From the NCBI RefSeq assembly GCF_021531975.1, contig NZ_JAFBIY010000004.1:62001-126000 (forward strand): a stretch of DNA of 64,000 bases, written 5' to 3'. The translations under genes were made by a program, and so were the position numbers. How positions within the stretch are numbered: the stretch's first letter is position 1; each line of letters starts with the position of its first letter. The notes under the pieces were generated by a model. The model worked only from the letters and a program-made list of their open reading frames with translations, ran no database searches and had not been told where the DNA came from. Below, piece by piece: positions 1-8,789 of this stretch. Origin of the DNA: Faecalicatena contorta. GTDB taxonomy: Bacteria > Bacillota > Clostridia > Lachnospirales > Lachnospiraceae.

Positions 1-2
1 CC

Positions 3-737
3 AGAATGTACGAGGCAAAATACCTGATGGGTGCGATCGCCGGAGCGATGGCGGATAATAACCGGCTGATGTATATTGCAGATTATCCGATCTATGGAAC
101 GATAGCGAATATCAATGCATTTGCAATCGGCGCCAAGCTGGTGAATCCGAGAGCAGAGGTTTATCTGGAGTGGTCATCGGCGAAAGACTATGATATTTCA
201 AGACGCGTACAGGAGATAAGGCCGGACTGCATTTCCGGTAAGGATATGGTAATTCCGGAGGAGGCGTCTCGTTATTTTGGTATCTATCATATGGAAGACG
301 GACAGCCATATAATCTTGCTATGCCGTTATGGCATTGGGGTAAGTTCTATGAGGAGCTGGTTCGCACGATTATGAACGGTACATGGAAATACGACGATAA
401 CGCTTCAGTGATGAAGGCAATTAATTACTGGTGGGGCATGTCGACCGGCGTGATCGATGTGATTTGCTCACAGAATCTGCCGATTGGAACGAAACGACTG
501 GTAGAGCTTCTAAAGAGTACCATAAGTGCAGGAGAGTTTAACCCGTTTTCAGGAATTCTTTATTCACAGGATGGGATTGTACAGAATGATCTGCACCGCA
601 GTCTCAGCCCGGAAGAGATTATTACCATGGACTGGCTGGCAAAGAATGTGATTGGTACGATCCCGAAAGAGGAAGACCTTGTGGAAGACGCAAGAGCAGT
701 TGTGCAGCAGCAGGGAATCGAAAGTAAGAAAGGTTAG
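3..737 (+). CDS. BMP family ABC transporter substrate-binding protein, 5' truncated
   Basis: The reading frame is open from base 3, so the gene starts outside the window; the ATG at 6 is internal. About 244 C-terminal residues are visible. The text resembles the C-terminal half of basic-membrane-protein/PnrA-like binding proteins, which deliver nucleosides or related ligands to an ABC importer: a segment reading YIADYPIYGTIANINAFAIG, then a run describing ligand-domain closure (WHWGKFYEELV) and a final PFSG motif. The N-terminus, where a lipoprotein signal would be, cannot be seen, so surface location is inferred. The next gene follows after 8 bases. Family assignment is moderately sure; the ligand is unknown. 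Confidence 0.6.
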   Translation, partial: RMYEAKYLMGAIAGAMADNNRLMYIADYPIYGTIANINAFAIGAKLVNPRAEVYLEWSSAKDYDISRRVQEIRPDCISGKDMVIPEEASRYFGIYHMEDGQPYNLAMPLWHWGKFYEELVRTIMNGTWKYDDNASVMKAINYWWGMSTGVIDVICSQNLPIGTKRLVELLKSTISAGEFNPFSGILYSQDGIVQNDLHRSLSPEEIITMDWLAKNVIGTIPKEEDLVEDARAVVQQQGIESKKG

Positions 738-745
738 AAGTACTT

Positions 746-1366
746 ATGAAAATACTGGCTATTGCTGATAATGAATCGCCATATCTGTGGGATTATTTTG
801 AAAAGAGTAAGCTGGAGGGAATTGATCTTATCATATCCTGCGGGGATTTGAAGGCGGAGTATCTGTCTTTTCTTGCTACCTTTACCTCTGCGCCGGTGCT
901 GTATGTACATGGAAATCATGATGAAAGATATGTAGATAAACCGCCGGAAGGCTGCATCTGCATTGATGATACGATCTATGTATACAATGGTGTGCGTATC
1001 CTGGGGCTTGGTGGTTCTATGCGTTACCGGGAGGGAGAGTTCCAGTATACGGAATGGCAGATGAAGCGCAGAGTACATAAGCTTCTGCCGAAGATTATCT
1101 GGCACCGGGGTTTTGACATTCTGGTGACCCATGCACCGGCATATGAGTTGAATGACGGAAGGGATCTTCCGCATCAGGGATTTGAGGTGTTCCGCAGTCT
1201 GCTTGAAAAGTACCGTCCCCGTTTCTTCCTGCATGGGCATGTACATATGTCCTACGGAAGACAGCACAGACGATATGACAAATACGAAGATACACATGTT
1301 GTGAATGCGTTTGAACGATGTGTTTTTGAATATGAGGATGAGAATATAAAGGAACATATACGATAA
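746..1366 (+). CDS. Calcineurin-like metallophosphoesterase
   Basis: A 206-residue cytosolic phosphoesterase of the calcineurin-like superfamily. The dinuclear-metal motifs appear in order: an N-terminal D near residue 8, GD at about 33-34 (SCGDLK), GNHDE at about 56-60, THAP near 130 and HGHVH near 162. The fold is complete and no membrane segment is visible. It starts 8 bases after the BMP gene, suggesting co-transcription, and a rho-independent terminator follows at once. The substrate cannot be told from sequence; small members of this superfamily act on phosphodiesters or phosphoproteins. Confidence 0.8.
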   Translation: MKILAIADNESPYLWDYFEKSKLEGIDLIISCGDLKAEYLSFLATFTSAPVLYVHGNHDERYVDKPPEGCICIDDTIYVYNGVRILGLGGSMRYREGEFQYTEWQMKRRVHKLLPKIIWHRGFDILVTHAPAYELNDGRDLPHQGFEVFRSLLEKYRPRFFLHGHVHMSYGRQHRRYDKYEDTHVVNAFERCVFEYEDENIKEHIR

Positions 1367-1368
1367 AA

Positions 1369-1395
1369 GGTGCAGATGTTGTCTGCATCTTTTTT
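1369..1395 (+). terminator. Rho-independent terminator after the phosphoesterase gene
   Basis: GGTGCAGA (1369-1376) pairs with TCTGCATC (1382-1389), with one G-U pair and a 5-base loop, followed by six T residues. It separates the upstream pair of genes from the copper operon. Confidence 0.85.
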
Positions 1396-1400
1396 GGGTC

Positions 1401-1429
1401 TTGAAATATACCGGTAAGGGGTATATAAT
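1401..1429 (+). promoter_or_regulatory. Sigma-A type promoter of csoR-copA
   Basis: TTGAAA at 1401-1406 and TATAAT at 1424-1429 are separated by exactly 17 bases. It lies between the preceding terminator and csoR, so it is the natural promoter of the copper operon. Confidence 0.8.
1407..1425 (+). promoter_or_regulatory. CsoR-type operator within the promoter spacer
   Basis: TATACC (1407-1412) and GGTATA (1420-1425) form a perfect 6-bp inverted repeat around a GC-rich centre (GGTAAGG), the pattern known for CsoR operators (ATACC...GGTAT with G/C runs inside). It fills the space between -35 and -10, so bound repressor would exclude RNA polymerase. Copper binding by CsoR would release it. CsoR binding is inferred from the neighbouring gene. 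Confidence 0.7.
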
Positions 1430-1484
1430 AAAGTAGCAAAATGGAAACAATAAATATGTGTTTTGATAAAATGGGGTGTAAGTT

Positions 1485-1787
1485 ATGAACGAAGAAAAAG
1501 AATGCTGTCACAAGACAAAGGAACGCAGTGAAAAGGAATATCGAGATCTTCTGAACCGGCTGAGCCGGATTGAAGGCCAGGTGCGTGGGATTAAGAGGAT
1601 GGTGGAAAATGATGCCTACTGTACGGATATACTGATACAGGTATCCGCAGTAAATGCTGCGCTTAACAGTTTTAATAAAGAATTACTGGCGAATCACATC
1701 CGTACCTGTGTGGCAGAAGATATTCGCGCAGGGAAAGAAGAGACGATTGATGAACTTGTACAGACTTTGCAGAAACTTATGAAGTAA
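1485..1787 (+). CDS. csoR: CsoR-family copper-sensing repressor
   Basis: A 100-residue all-helical DUF156/CsoR repressor. The family signature RLSRIEGQVRGIKRM is at residues 25-39. The Cu(I) ligand set Cys46, His71 and Cys75 is intact (AYC, NHIRTC), which favours copper over the nickel or formaldehyde sensors of the same fold. An extra Cys-Cys-His near the N-terminus (residues 7-9) could also bind metal. It lies directly upstream of copA with 15 bases between, and downstream of a promoter carrying a matching operator. The simplest reading is an autoregulated copper-efflux operon. Confidence 0.9.
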   Translation: MNEEKECCHKTKERSEKEYRDLLNRLSRIEGQVRGIKRMVENDAYCTDILIQVSAVNAALNSFNKELLANHIRTCVAEDIRAGKEETIDELVQTLQKLMK

Positions 1788-1802
1788 CAGGAGGAAGGAT
1801 TG

Positions 1803-4313
1803 ATGAAACAGTATACCGTGACCGGCATGAGCTGTGCAGCCTGCAGTGCCCGTGTGGAAAAAGCGGTTTCCGGGGTGGAAGGTGTTACGGCCTGTTCGGT
1901 GAGCCTTCTTACGAATTCCATGGGAGTGGAAGGTGATGTGCCGGAGGGTAAGATTATTGCAGCTGTAGAGCAGGCTGGTTACCATGCATTTCCGAAGGAT
2001 TCTAAGATAAAGGCGGAGAAGGGGATCTCGGACGGGCAGCAGGATGATTTCCTGAAGGATAAAGAAACGCCGGTTTTGAGAAAGAGGCTTATTGCTTCTC
2101 TTTGTTTCCTTATTCCTCTTATGTATGTTTCTATGGGGCATATGATGTGGAACTGGAAACTGCCTTCAGTACTGGAAGGAAATCATGTGGCAATGGGACT
2201 TTTGCAGCTTTTGCTTACCACGATGATTATGGTCATTAATCAGAAGTTTTTTATCAGTGGTTTTCAAAGTCTCCGGCACCGTGCACCTAATATGGATACC
2301 CTGGTCGCGCTTGGTGCAGGGGCATCTTATGTATACAGTACGTATGCCTTGTTTGCTATGACGGATGCACAGATGCGGATGGATATGGATGCCGTTATGT
2401 CGTATATGCATGAATTGTATTTTGAGTCGGCAGCTATGATCCTGACATTGATTACTGTCGGGAAAATGCTGGAGGCAAGGTCAAAGGGACGCACAACAGA
2501 TGCGCTTAAGAGCCTGATGAAGCTTGCGCCTAAGACGGCTGTCATTGTAAATGGACAGGAAGAAAGGGAAGTTCCCATTGAACAGGTGAAAAAGGGAGAT
2601 GTTTTTGTTGTGCGCCCGGGAGAGAACATACCGGTGGACGGTATTGTTCTGTCGGGAAATGGAGCAGTCAATGAATCTGCTTTGACCGGAGAAAGTGTTC
2701 CTGTGGATAAGGCGCCGGGAGATATGGTGTCGGCAGCTACACTGAACCAGTCGGGATTCCTGAAGTGTGAAGCTTCTCGTGTCGGTGAGGATACGACCCT
2801 TTCCCAGATCATTAAGATGGTCAGTGATGCGGCGGCAACAAAAGCACCCATTGCCAAGGTGGCAGACCGGGTATCTGGTATATTTGTGCCGACAGTCATC
2901 ACTTTGGCGGTCGTAACCATTTTCGTATGGCTTCTGGCAGGGCAGACCATTGGTTTCGCGCTGGCGAGAGGGATTTCTGTGCTGGTCATCAGCTGCCCGT
3001 GTGCCCTTGGACTTGCAACGCCGGTGGCGATCATGGTGGGAAGCGGCATGGGAGCAAAGAATGGAATCATGTTTAAGACGGCGGTTTCGCTTGAGGAGAC
3101 AGGAAAGGTTAAGATTGCCGTGCTGGATAAGACGGGGACCATTACGAGTGGTGAGCCGAAGGTAACGGATATCCTTCCGGCGAATGGAGTCACGGAAGAG
3201 GAACTTCTTGGATTTGCCTGTGTGCTGGAGAAGAAGAGTGAACATCCCCTTGCCGGAGCCATTCTTTCGCTTGCTGGGGAAAGAGGGATGAATAAGGCGG
3301 GAAGCAAATGGAGCCTTGTGGAGACAGAAGCGTTCCAGGCATTGCCCGGCAACGGCCTTACCGGATATCTGGAGGGAGAACTGCTGTGTGGTGGAAATGA
3401 GGCATTTATTCAGCGGTATACAGAACTGCCGCAGGGGATAAAGGAGAAGGCAAAGCGTCTGTCTGAGGAAGGGAAGACACCGTTGTTCTTCGGTAAAGGG
3501 GACAGGCTGCTTGGTGTGATTGCGGTGGCGGATGTTATAAAAGAAGACAGTCCGCAGGCGGTTAAGGAATTGCAGGATATGGGCATACAGGTTGTCATGC
3601 TGACGGGCGACAACGAACGGACAGCAAAAGCGATCGGTAAGCAGGCAGGCGTGGACAGCGTAATCGCGGAAGTGCTTCCGGAGGGAAAAGAAGCGGTTAT
3701 CCGCGACCTTATGAAGAAGGGCAAAGTGGTTATGGTCGGAGACGGCATCAATGACGCTCCGGCACTTACAAGAGCAGATATTGGCATTGCCATTGGAGCC
3801 GGTACGGATATCGCCATTGATGCAGCAGATGTGGTGCTGATGAAGAGCAAGCTGCGTGATGTGCCTGCGGCAATCCTGCTCAGCAGAGCGACCCTTCGCA
3901 ATATTCACGAGAATCTGTTCTGGGCATTTTTCTATAATGTAATTGGCATTCCGCTGGCAGCAGGAGTATGGTATCCACTGCTTGGCTGGAAGTTAAATCC
4001 CATGTTCGGCGCAGCAGCCATGAGCCTCTCCAGCTTCTGTGTGGTTACCAATGCGCTGCGGCTGAACTGGTTACGAATGTATAAGGAGGAAGAGAAGATG
4101 ACAAAAACAAAGACAATGAAAATTGAAGGCATGATGTGTGGACACTGTGAGGCAAGAGTGAAGAAAACACTGGAGGCAGTCGATGGTGTGGCAAGTGCAG
4201 AAGTAAGCCATGAGGCAGGGACAGCAGTTGTAACACTGGAAAAAGATGTTGCTGACGCAGTATTAAAGGAGGCAGTAGAAGCACAGGACTACCCTGTACT
4301 TGGAATCGAGTAG
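1803..4313 (+). CDS. copA: Copper-exporting P-type ATPase with N- and C-terminal heavy-metal domains
   Basis: P1B-type ATPase of 836 residues that exports Cu(I) across the membrane. The ATG at 1803 is preferred over the TTG at 1800 because it sits 8 bases after AGGAGG (1789-1794). Domains in order: an N-terminal HMA domain (about 1-67, GMSCAAC), membrane helices, the actuator loop (LTGES), the CPC metal-transport motif (398-400), the phosphorylated Asp442 in DKTGT, the SEHPLA nucleotide-domain motif, GDGIND (about 646) and late helices with YN and MSLSS. Unusually, a second HMA domain (GMMCGHC) occupies the last 70 residues, after a linker whose DNA is a full Shine-Dalgarno plus in-frame ATG (4083-4100). 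It is co-transcribed with csoR. Confidence 0.95.
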   Translation: MKQYTVTGMSCAACSARVEKAVSGVEGVTACSVSLLTNSMGVEGDVPEGKIIAAVEQAGYHAFPKDSKIKAEKGISDGQQDDFLKDKETPVLRKRLIASLCFLIPLMYVSMGHMMWNWKLPSVLEGNHVAMGLLQLLLTTMIMVINQKFFISGFQSLRHRAPNMDTLVALGAGASYVYSTYALFAMTDAQMRMDMDAVMSYMHELYFESAAMILTLITVGKMLEARSKGRTTDALKSLMKLAPKTAVIVNGQEEREVPIEQVKKGDVFVVRPGENIPVDGIVLSGNGAVNESALTGESVPVDKAPGDMVSAATLNQSGFLKCEASRVGEDTTLSQIIKMVSDAAATKAPIAKVADRVSGIFVPTVITLAVVTIFVWLLAGQTIGFALARGISVLVISCPCALGLATPVAIMVGSGMGAKNGIMFKTAVSLEETGKVKIAVLDKTGTITSGEPKVTDILPANGVTEEELLGFACVLEKKSEHPLAGAILSLAGERGMNKAGSKWSLVETEAFQALPGNGLTGYLEGELLCGGNEAFIQRYTELPQGIKEKAKRLSEEGKTPLFFGKGDRLLGVIAVADVIKEDSPQAVKELQDMGIQVVMLTGDNERTAKAIGKQAGVDSVIAEVLPEGKEAVIRDLMKKGKVVMVGDGINDAPALTRADIGIAIGAGTDIAIDAADVVLMKSKLRDVPAAILLSRATLRNIHENLFWAFFYNVIGIPLAAGVWYPLLGWKLNPMFGAAAMSLSSFCVVTNALRLNWLRMYKEEEKMTKTKTMKIEGMMCGHCEARVKKTLEAVDGVASAEVSHEAGTAVVTLEKDVADAVLKEAVEAQDYPVLGIE
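4098..4313 (+). CDS. Possible internal translation product: stand-alone CopZ-like copper chaperone
   Basis: Inside copA, AAGGAGGA (4083-4090) precedes an in-frame ATG at 4098 by 7 bases. Initiation there would give a 71-residue protein consisting only of the C-terminal HMA domain, with the MMCGHC metal site about 11-16 residues in, the size and shape of CopZ chaperones. The arrangement may also be a remnant of a separate copZ gene that fused to copA by loss of the intervening stop. The site is seen in sequence; actual use is inferred. Confidence 0.45.
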   Translation: MTKTKTMKIEGMMCGHCEARVKKTLEAVDGVASAEVSHEAGTAVVTLEKDVADAVLKEAVEAQDYPVLGIE

Positions 4314-4329
4314 GTCTCTCTTCAGTCAA

Positions 4330-4357
4330 TTGAGAAAAAGAAGTTATATTTTATATT
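4330..4357 (+). promoter_or_regulatory. Possible promoter of the carboxypeptidase gene
   Basis: TTGAGA (4330-4335) and TATATT (4352-4357) with a 16-base spacer lie in the gap after copA. The match is moderate and the surrounding sequence is very A/T rich, so the call is tentative. Confidence 0.35.
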
Positions 4358-4405
4358 CGGGTTTCTTATATTTAGTAATAACAGAATCTGTATGGAGAGT
4401 TGCCG

Positions 4406-5599
4406 ATGAAGCGGTTTTTTGCACTGCTGCTTTGCTTAAGCCTGTGGACGCAGCCCGTCCTTGCGCAGGATACAGATTGGATGATCAGAAATGAAGAGAC
4501 GACAGGAGAAAAAACGGGCGGTGTAGAAGTGTCTGCGCCGTCCGCTCTTTTGATGGAGGTATCCACCGGTAAAGTAATCTATGAGAAAGATGCAGATTCC
4601 AGACGGCCACCGGCAAGTGTTACGAAGATCATGACACTGCTTCTTATTTTTGATGCATTAAGAGACGGTAAGATACAGTTAGAAGACGAAGTGACAACAT
4701 CCGAATATGCGGCCTCCATGGGAGGTTCTCAGGTATTTCTGGAGCCGGGAGAGGTGCAGACCGTAGAGACGCTTATCAAATGCATTTCTGTAGCCAGTGC
4801 AAACGACGCCTGTGTGGCAATGGCCGAATACATTTGCGGAAATGAAGAGGAATTCGTGGCACAGATGAATGCCCGTGCAGATGGTCTTGGCATGGAGAAT
4901 ACACATTTTGTCAACTGTAATGGGCTCGATGTGGAAGGACATCTGACGACGGCACGGGATATCGCACTTATGTCCCGGGAACTGGTCATTACATACCCGC
5001 AGATCCGCGATTACTGCATGATCTGGCAGGAGAATATTACCCATACGACCAAAAAAGGAACAACAGAGTTCGGACTTACGAATACAAATAAACTCGTCAG
5101 ACATTACGAATATACAACCGGCCTTAAGACTGGCTCCACCAGCCAGGCAAAGTTCTGCATCTCTGCAACAGCTGAAAAAAACGGCATGGAACTGATTGCC
5201 GTTATCATGGCAGCAGATGACAGTAAGCTCCGTACCAAAGACGCGACTGCACTTCTGAATTACGGGTTCGGAAAATGCAATAAATATGAGGAAGAAAAAG
5301 TACCCGCCGTTTCGCCTGTGGACGTAAAGCGGGGAGTAGAAAAACAGGTAAACGCCGCACAAAAAGAACCATTTACTTATGTAGATACGACCGGAGCAGA
5401 TTTGCAGACCATTGAACGTAAAGCAGTGCTTAAGAAAGAAGTCAAGGCGCCGGTAAAGCAGGGACAGAAGATTGGCGAAGCAAAATATTATCTGAACGGC
5501 GAAGAAATAGGCAGCGTGGATATATTAACGACCGAGACGGTAGAAGAGATCAGCTATAAGAGCGCGATGAAAGATACCGCAGAGCAGTTCTTACTTTAA
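4406..5599 (+). CDS. D-alanyl-D-alanine carboxypeptidase (S11 family, DacF-like)
   Basis: A 397-residue secreted penicillin-binding protein that trims the terminal D-Ala of peptidoglycan stem peptides. The ATG at 4406 follows GGAGAG by 6 bases; a TTG six bases earlier is less likely. A signal peptide (about 1-20, ending VLAQ) leads to the catalytic domain with Ser71-x-x-Lys74 (SVTK), Ser131-Ala-Asn133 and Lys241-Thr-Gly243. A C-terminal beta domain of the PBP5 type follows, and no clear C-terminal membrane anchor is seen. DacF-like enzymes of this size often act in growth or sporulation. A second S11 gene lies at 8842. Confidence 0.9.
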   Translation: MKRFFALLLCLSLWTQPVLAQDTDWMIRNEETTGEKTGGVEVSAPSALLMEVSTGKVIYEKDADSRRPPASVTKIMTLLLIFDALRDGKIQLEDEVTTSEYAASMGGSQVFLEPGEVQTVETLIKCISVASANDACVAMAEYICGNEEEFVAQMNARADGLGMENTHFVNCNGLDVEGHLTTARDIALMSRELVITYPQIRDYCMIWQENITHTTKKGTTEFGLTNTNKLVRHYEYTTGLKTGSTSQAKFCISATAEKNGMELIAVIMAADDSKLRTKDATALLNYGFGKCNKYEEEKVPAVSPVDVKRGVEKQVNAAQKEPFTYVDTTGADLQTIERKAVLKKEVKAPVKQGQKIGEAKYYLNGEEIGSVDILTTETVEEISYKSAMKDTAEQFLL

Positions 5600-5605
5600 C
5601 GCGTT

Positions 5606-5664
5606 AAATTTGCAAATGGGGACGGGGGTTTTTTCAAAAAACCCCCGTCCCCATTTGCAAATTT
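5606..5664 (+). repeat. Perfect 29-bp-arm palindrome with a one-base loop
   Basis: Left arm 5606-5634 and right arm 5636-5664 are exact reverse complements around a single C at 5635. The arms contain TTTGCAAA, GGGGACGGGGG and a T6/A6 core. It sits 6 bases after the carboxypeptidase stop and could end transcription in both directions, but it lacks an external T-run and the -35 of the next gene lies in its right arm. A shorter relative occurs at 25821-25859. Confidence 0.9.
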
Positions 5665-5683
5665 CCCGGTTTGATTATATAAT
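5655..5683 (+). promoter_or_regulatory. Promoter of the HAD phosphatase gene, -35 inside the palindrome
   Basis: TTGCAA (5655-5660), within the right arm of the palindrome, and TATAAT (5678-5683) are spaced by 17 bases, 25 bases before the next start codon. The boxes are good; the overlap with the palindrome is unusual. Confidence 0.6.
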
Positions 5684-5707
5684 TATCAGGATGAAGAGGA
5701 GAGGGAC

Positions 5708-6499
5708 ATGCTGAAGAATAAGAAGTATTTTTTGTTTGATATTGACGGGACGCTTGCTGTTGACTGTACGCTCTATGAGGGAAGTAAAGTGTTAATAGAG
5801 GAGATTGCATCTGTGGGCGGTCGTTCTTTTTATATTACGAATAATTCTACAAAGAGCCGCAGGGATTATGTGCAGAAATTTGCAAAATGGGGGATTAAGA
5901 CGGAGGAAGACCAGTTTGTGACTGCTTCTTACGCGACATGCCGGTATTTGAAAGAGCATTATGATGGTAAGAAACTTTTTGTTATGGGCACACCGTCTTT
6001 TGAGGAGGAGCTGCGTGAATGGGGGCTTTCTGTCACGCAGTCTGCGGATGATGATGTGGCCTGTGTTGTGGTAGGGTTTGATGCTACACTGAATTATGAA
6101 AAGGTGGAAAACGCGTGCAGACTCCTTTTCCGTCCGGAAGTGGATTACATCGGGACGAATCCGGATTATCGCTGCCCGACAGCGTATGGCTATATGCCTG
6201 ACTGTGGTGGTATTTGTGAGATGCTGAAGGTAACGACGGACAGGACGCCGTATTATATCGGGAAACCGAATGGAGAGATCGTTTCCATGTGTATGGAGCA
6301 GGTGGGAGCGACAAAAGAGGAAGTCCTTGTTGTAGGGGACAGGTTGTATACAGATATCGCCTGTGGAATTGCTGCCGGTGTGGAAACGGCCCTTGTCTAT
6401 ACGGGAGAGGCTAAGCCGGAGGATCTGGTAAATACAGCGTATATGCCGGATTATGTTTTTGAAAATATTATGGAACTTTACAGGGAATTTCATGCATGA
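5708..6499 (+). CDS. HAD-IIA family phosphatase (NagD/4-nitrophenylphosphatase-like)
   Basis: A 263-residue cytosolic haloacid-dehalogenase hydrolase of subclass IIA. Motif I is FDIDGT with catalytic Asp11 and Asp13; motif II is TNNST; the cap region follows, and motif III/IV is GKPNG then GDRLYTDI. Relatives dephosphorylate small phosphorylated metabolites such as sugar phosphates, nucleotides or phosphoglycolate; the substrate is not decided by sequence. The start lies after AAGAGGAGAGGGAC. Its stop overlaps the next start by 4 bases, so the two phosphatases are translationally coupled. Confidence 0.85.
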   Translation: MLKNKKYFLFDIDGTLAVDCTLYEGSKVLIEEIASVGGRSFYITNNSTKSRRDYVQKFAKWGIKTEEDQFVTASYATCRYLKEHYDGKKLFVMGTPSFEEELREWGLSVTQSADDDVACVVVGFDATLNYEKVENACRLLFRPEVDYIGTNPDYRCPTAYGYMPDCGGICEMLKVTTDRTPYYIGKPNGEIVSMCMEQVGATKEEVLVVGDRLYTDIACGIAAGVETALVYTGEAKPEDLVNTAYMPDYVFENIMELYREFHA

Positions 6500-7377
6500 C
6501 TGTTAAAGGGAGAAAAGGATTGAAAGCGTTTATTTTGATCATTGCAGGCATTGTCCTGCTTATGGCTTTGGAGATTGTCCGGGAGACGCACAGTTTTCGT
6601 GTGACACGATATGCTGTATCGGCTCCCTGTAAGATGAAGATTATTTTTCTGAGTGATCTTCATAATCAGTGTTATGGAGAGAAGAATCAGAAACTGCTTG
6701 CGGCGATTGAAAGAGAAAAGCCGGATATGATTCTGATCGGCGGTGACATGCTGGTAGGAAAAAATGGATATGACAGTGTGGTGGCAGAAGAGTTTGTGGA
6801 GGCCCTTTCTCATTTCTGCCCGGTGTATTATGCAAATGGGAATCACGAACAGCGGATGAAAGAGACTCCCGAGAAGTATGATCTTTCTTATCTGGCATAT
6901 AAGGAGAAGCTTGAAAAGGCAGGGATACAGTTTCTGGAAAACAGCTCTGTAGCCATAACATCTGGGCAGGCGAAAATGCGTATCACAGCGCTTGAGATTC
7001 CTCGATATTGCTATAAGAGGCTGGGAAAAGGAAAGCTCAGGCAGGAAGATATGGAAGAACGGATCGGAAAAGCGGATTCATCTTGTTTTCAGATTCTTCT
7101 TGCACATAATCCGTGTTATATGGATGAATATGTGGAATGGGGAGCAGATCTTGTGCTGTCCGGACACCTTCACGGTGGGATTGTGCGGATACCGGGACTT
7201 AGTGGTGTTATCGCACCGGATCTGCAGCTTTTTCCACGTTACAGCGGTGGCTATTATACGAAAGGAAAAACGCAGATCGTGGTCAGCAAAGGTCTTGGAA
7301 TGCACACGATTCCAATCCGGCTCTTCAACCCGGCGGAAGTAGTGGTTCTGGAGCTTGCCGGGAGAAGGTTGGAATAA
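6496..7377 (+). CDS. Membrane-anchored metallophosphoesterase (YkuE-like)
   Basis: A 293-residue phosphoesterase with one N-terminal membrane helix (about 8-28), so the catalytic domain is probably extracellular. Metal motifs: FLSDLHN (about 51), GGDM (about 75), GNHE (about 114), an internal LAHNP (about 197) and SGHLHGG (about 217). This layout matches YkuE-type enzymes, some of which act on envelope lipids. It overlaps the upstream HAD gene by 4 bases. The family is well supported; the role is inferred. Confidence 0.85.
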   Translation: MTVKGRKGLKAFILIIAGIVLLMALEIVRETHSFRVTRYAVSAPCKMKIIFLSDLHNQCYGEKNQKLLAAIEREKPDMILIGGDMLVGKNGYDSVVAEEFVEALSHFCPVYYANGNHEQRMKETPEKYDLSYLAYKEKLEKAGIQFLENSSVAITSGQAKMRITALEIPRYCYKRLGKGKLRQEDMEERIGKADSSCFQILLAHNPCYMDEYVEWGADLVLSGHLHGGIVRIPGLSGVIAPDLQLFPRYSGGYYTKGKTQIVVSKGLGMHTIPIRLFNPAEVVVLELAGRRLE

Positions 7378-7380
7378 ATC

Positions 7381-7409
7381 TTGTGAAACTGAGGAAAATC
7401 CTGTATAAT
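7381..7409 (+). promoter_or_regulatory. Promoter of scpA-scpB
   Basis: TTGTGA (7381-7386) and TATAAT (7404-7409) with a 17-base spacer, directly after the upstream stop codon. Confidence 0.75.
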
Positions 7410-7441
7410 ATCTAAGTTATCATAAATTTGTGAGGGCAAAT

Positions 7442-8233
7442 ATGGGAATACCAGTAAAACTGCAGGTGTTTGAAGGACCGCTGGATCTTCTCCTGCATTT
7501 AATAGATAAAAATAAAATAGACATTTACGATATTCCTATTGTGGAGATTACAAATCAGTACATGGAATATATCAGAGCCATGGAGAAGGAAGACTTGAAT
7601 GTGATGAGTGAATTCCTTGTCATGGCAGCAACGCTTCTTGATATTAAGTGTAAAATGCTTCTTCCGAAGGAAGTAAATGAAGAAGGCGAAGAAGAGGATC
7701 CAAGACAGGAGCTGGTGGAGCAGCTTCTGGAATATAAGATGTATAAATATATGTCTTATGAGCTGAAGGACCGACAGCTGGACGCAGAGCGGGCATTGTA
7801 CAAGAAGCCGACGATCCCGGATGAGGTGAAGGAATATGTTCCGCCGGTGGATATGGACGAGCTTCTGGCTGACCTGACTCTGGCGAAGCTTAACAGTATA
7901 TTCAAGGATATCATGAAGAGACGGGAAGACAAGATCGACCCGGTACGAAGCAGGTTTGGCAAACTGGAAAAGGAAGAGGTGACTGTTCCGGAGAAACTGG
8001 ATTATGTGACGAGTTATGCAAGAGCACACAGACAGTTTAGTTTTCGTGAACTTCTTGAAAAGCAGAGTTCAAAAGTACAGATCGTAGTAACATTTTTGGC
8101 GATACTGCAGCTTATAAAGGAAGGCGCGATCTGTATTTCGCAGGAGCAGCCGTTTGATGATATAACGATTACATCGAATCTGGAAACAGAGAATCAGGGA
8201 AAGGTAGCAGAGGAAGTAAGTGGAGATCAGTAA
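7442..8233 (+). CDS. scpA: Segregation and condensation protein A (kleisin)
   Basis: The kleisin subunit of the SMC-ScpAB condensin. The ATG at 7442 follows GAGGG by about 6 bases and gives 263 residues; a GTG at 7430 is less likely. The N-terminal signature FEGPLDLLLHLI (about 10-21) and the acidic helical middle are typical. The C-terminal winged helix that binds an SMC head is present. It overlaps scpB by 14 bases. The partner smc gene lies in this window at 58562. Confidence 0.95.
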   Translation: MGIPVKLQVFEGPLDLLLHLIDKNKIDIYDIPIVEITNQYMEYIRAMEKEDLNVMSEFLVMAATLLDIKCKMLLPKEVNEEGEEEDPRQELVEQLLEYKMYKYMSYELKDRQLDAERALYKKPTIPDEVKEYVPPVDMDELLADLTLAKLNSIFKDIMKRREDKIDPVRSRFGKLEKEEVTVPEKLDYVTSYARAHRQFSFRELLEKQSSKVQIVVTFLAILQLIKEGAICISQEQPFDDITITSNLETENQGKVAEEVSGDQ

Positions 8234-8789
8234 ATTAGAGGCAGCCATAGAGGCAATTTTATTTACCATGGGTGAATCCGTGGAACTTCATAAAATAGCA
8301 GCCGCCATCGAACACGATGAGGCGACGACCCGCAAGATCATTTATCAGATGCGGGACAAGTATGAGGCACAGGACAGAGGTGTCCGCATCATTGAACTCG
8401 AGGACTCGTTTCAGATGTGTACGAAGACGGAGATGTATGAGTATCTGATCCGTGTGGCAAATCAGCCGCGGAAATATGTCTTGACGGATGTCCTGCTGGA
8501 GACGCTTTCGATCATTGCATATAAGCAGCCGGTCACCAAGCTTGAGATTGAGAAAATCCGTGGTGTGAAGTCTGATCATGCAGTAAACAAGCTGGTAGAG
8601 TATAATCTTGTATGTGAAATGGGAAGATTAGATGCACCGGGGCGCCCGATTTTATTTGGGACGACGGAAGAATTTCTTCGAAGATTCAGTATACAGTCTG
8701 TTGAGGATCTGCCGAGTATGAATCCGGAGCAGATGGAAAGCTTTAAAGAGGAAGCGGAGGAAGAAATACAGCTCAAACTTAACGTATAG
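8220..8789 (+). CDS. scpB: Segregation and condensation protein B
   Basis: The ScpB partner of the condensin complex, 189 residues, with two winged-helix domains. The family stretch YVLTDVLLETLSIIAYKQPV appears near residues 85-104, and GRPILFGTTEEFLRRF near 140 is also characteristic. It most likely starts at the GTG at 8220, inside the end of scpA, with AGAGGA about 5 bases upstream, implying coupled translation that would keep the ScpA/ScpB ratio fixed. Confidence 0.93.
   Translation: MEISKLEAAIEAILFTMGESVELHKIAAAIEHDEATTRKIIYQMRDKYEAQDRGVRIIELEDSFQMCTKTEMYEYLIRVANQPRKYVLTDVLLETLSIIAYKQPVTKLEIEKIRGVKSDHAVNKLVEYNLVCEMGRLDAPGRPILFGTTEEFLRRFSIQSVEDLPSMNPEQMESFKEEAEEEIQLKLNV

Noticed and set aside
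2481-3908. Long open frame (475 codons) antisense to copA
   Set aside because: It is the mirror of a strongly biased coding sequence, with a composition full of His, Arg and Cys, no domain motif and no ribosome-binding site.
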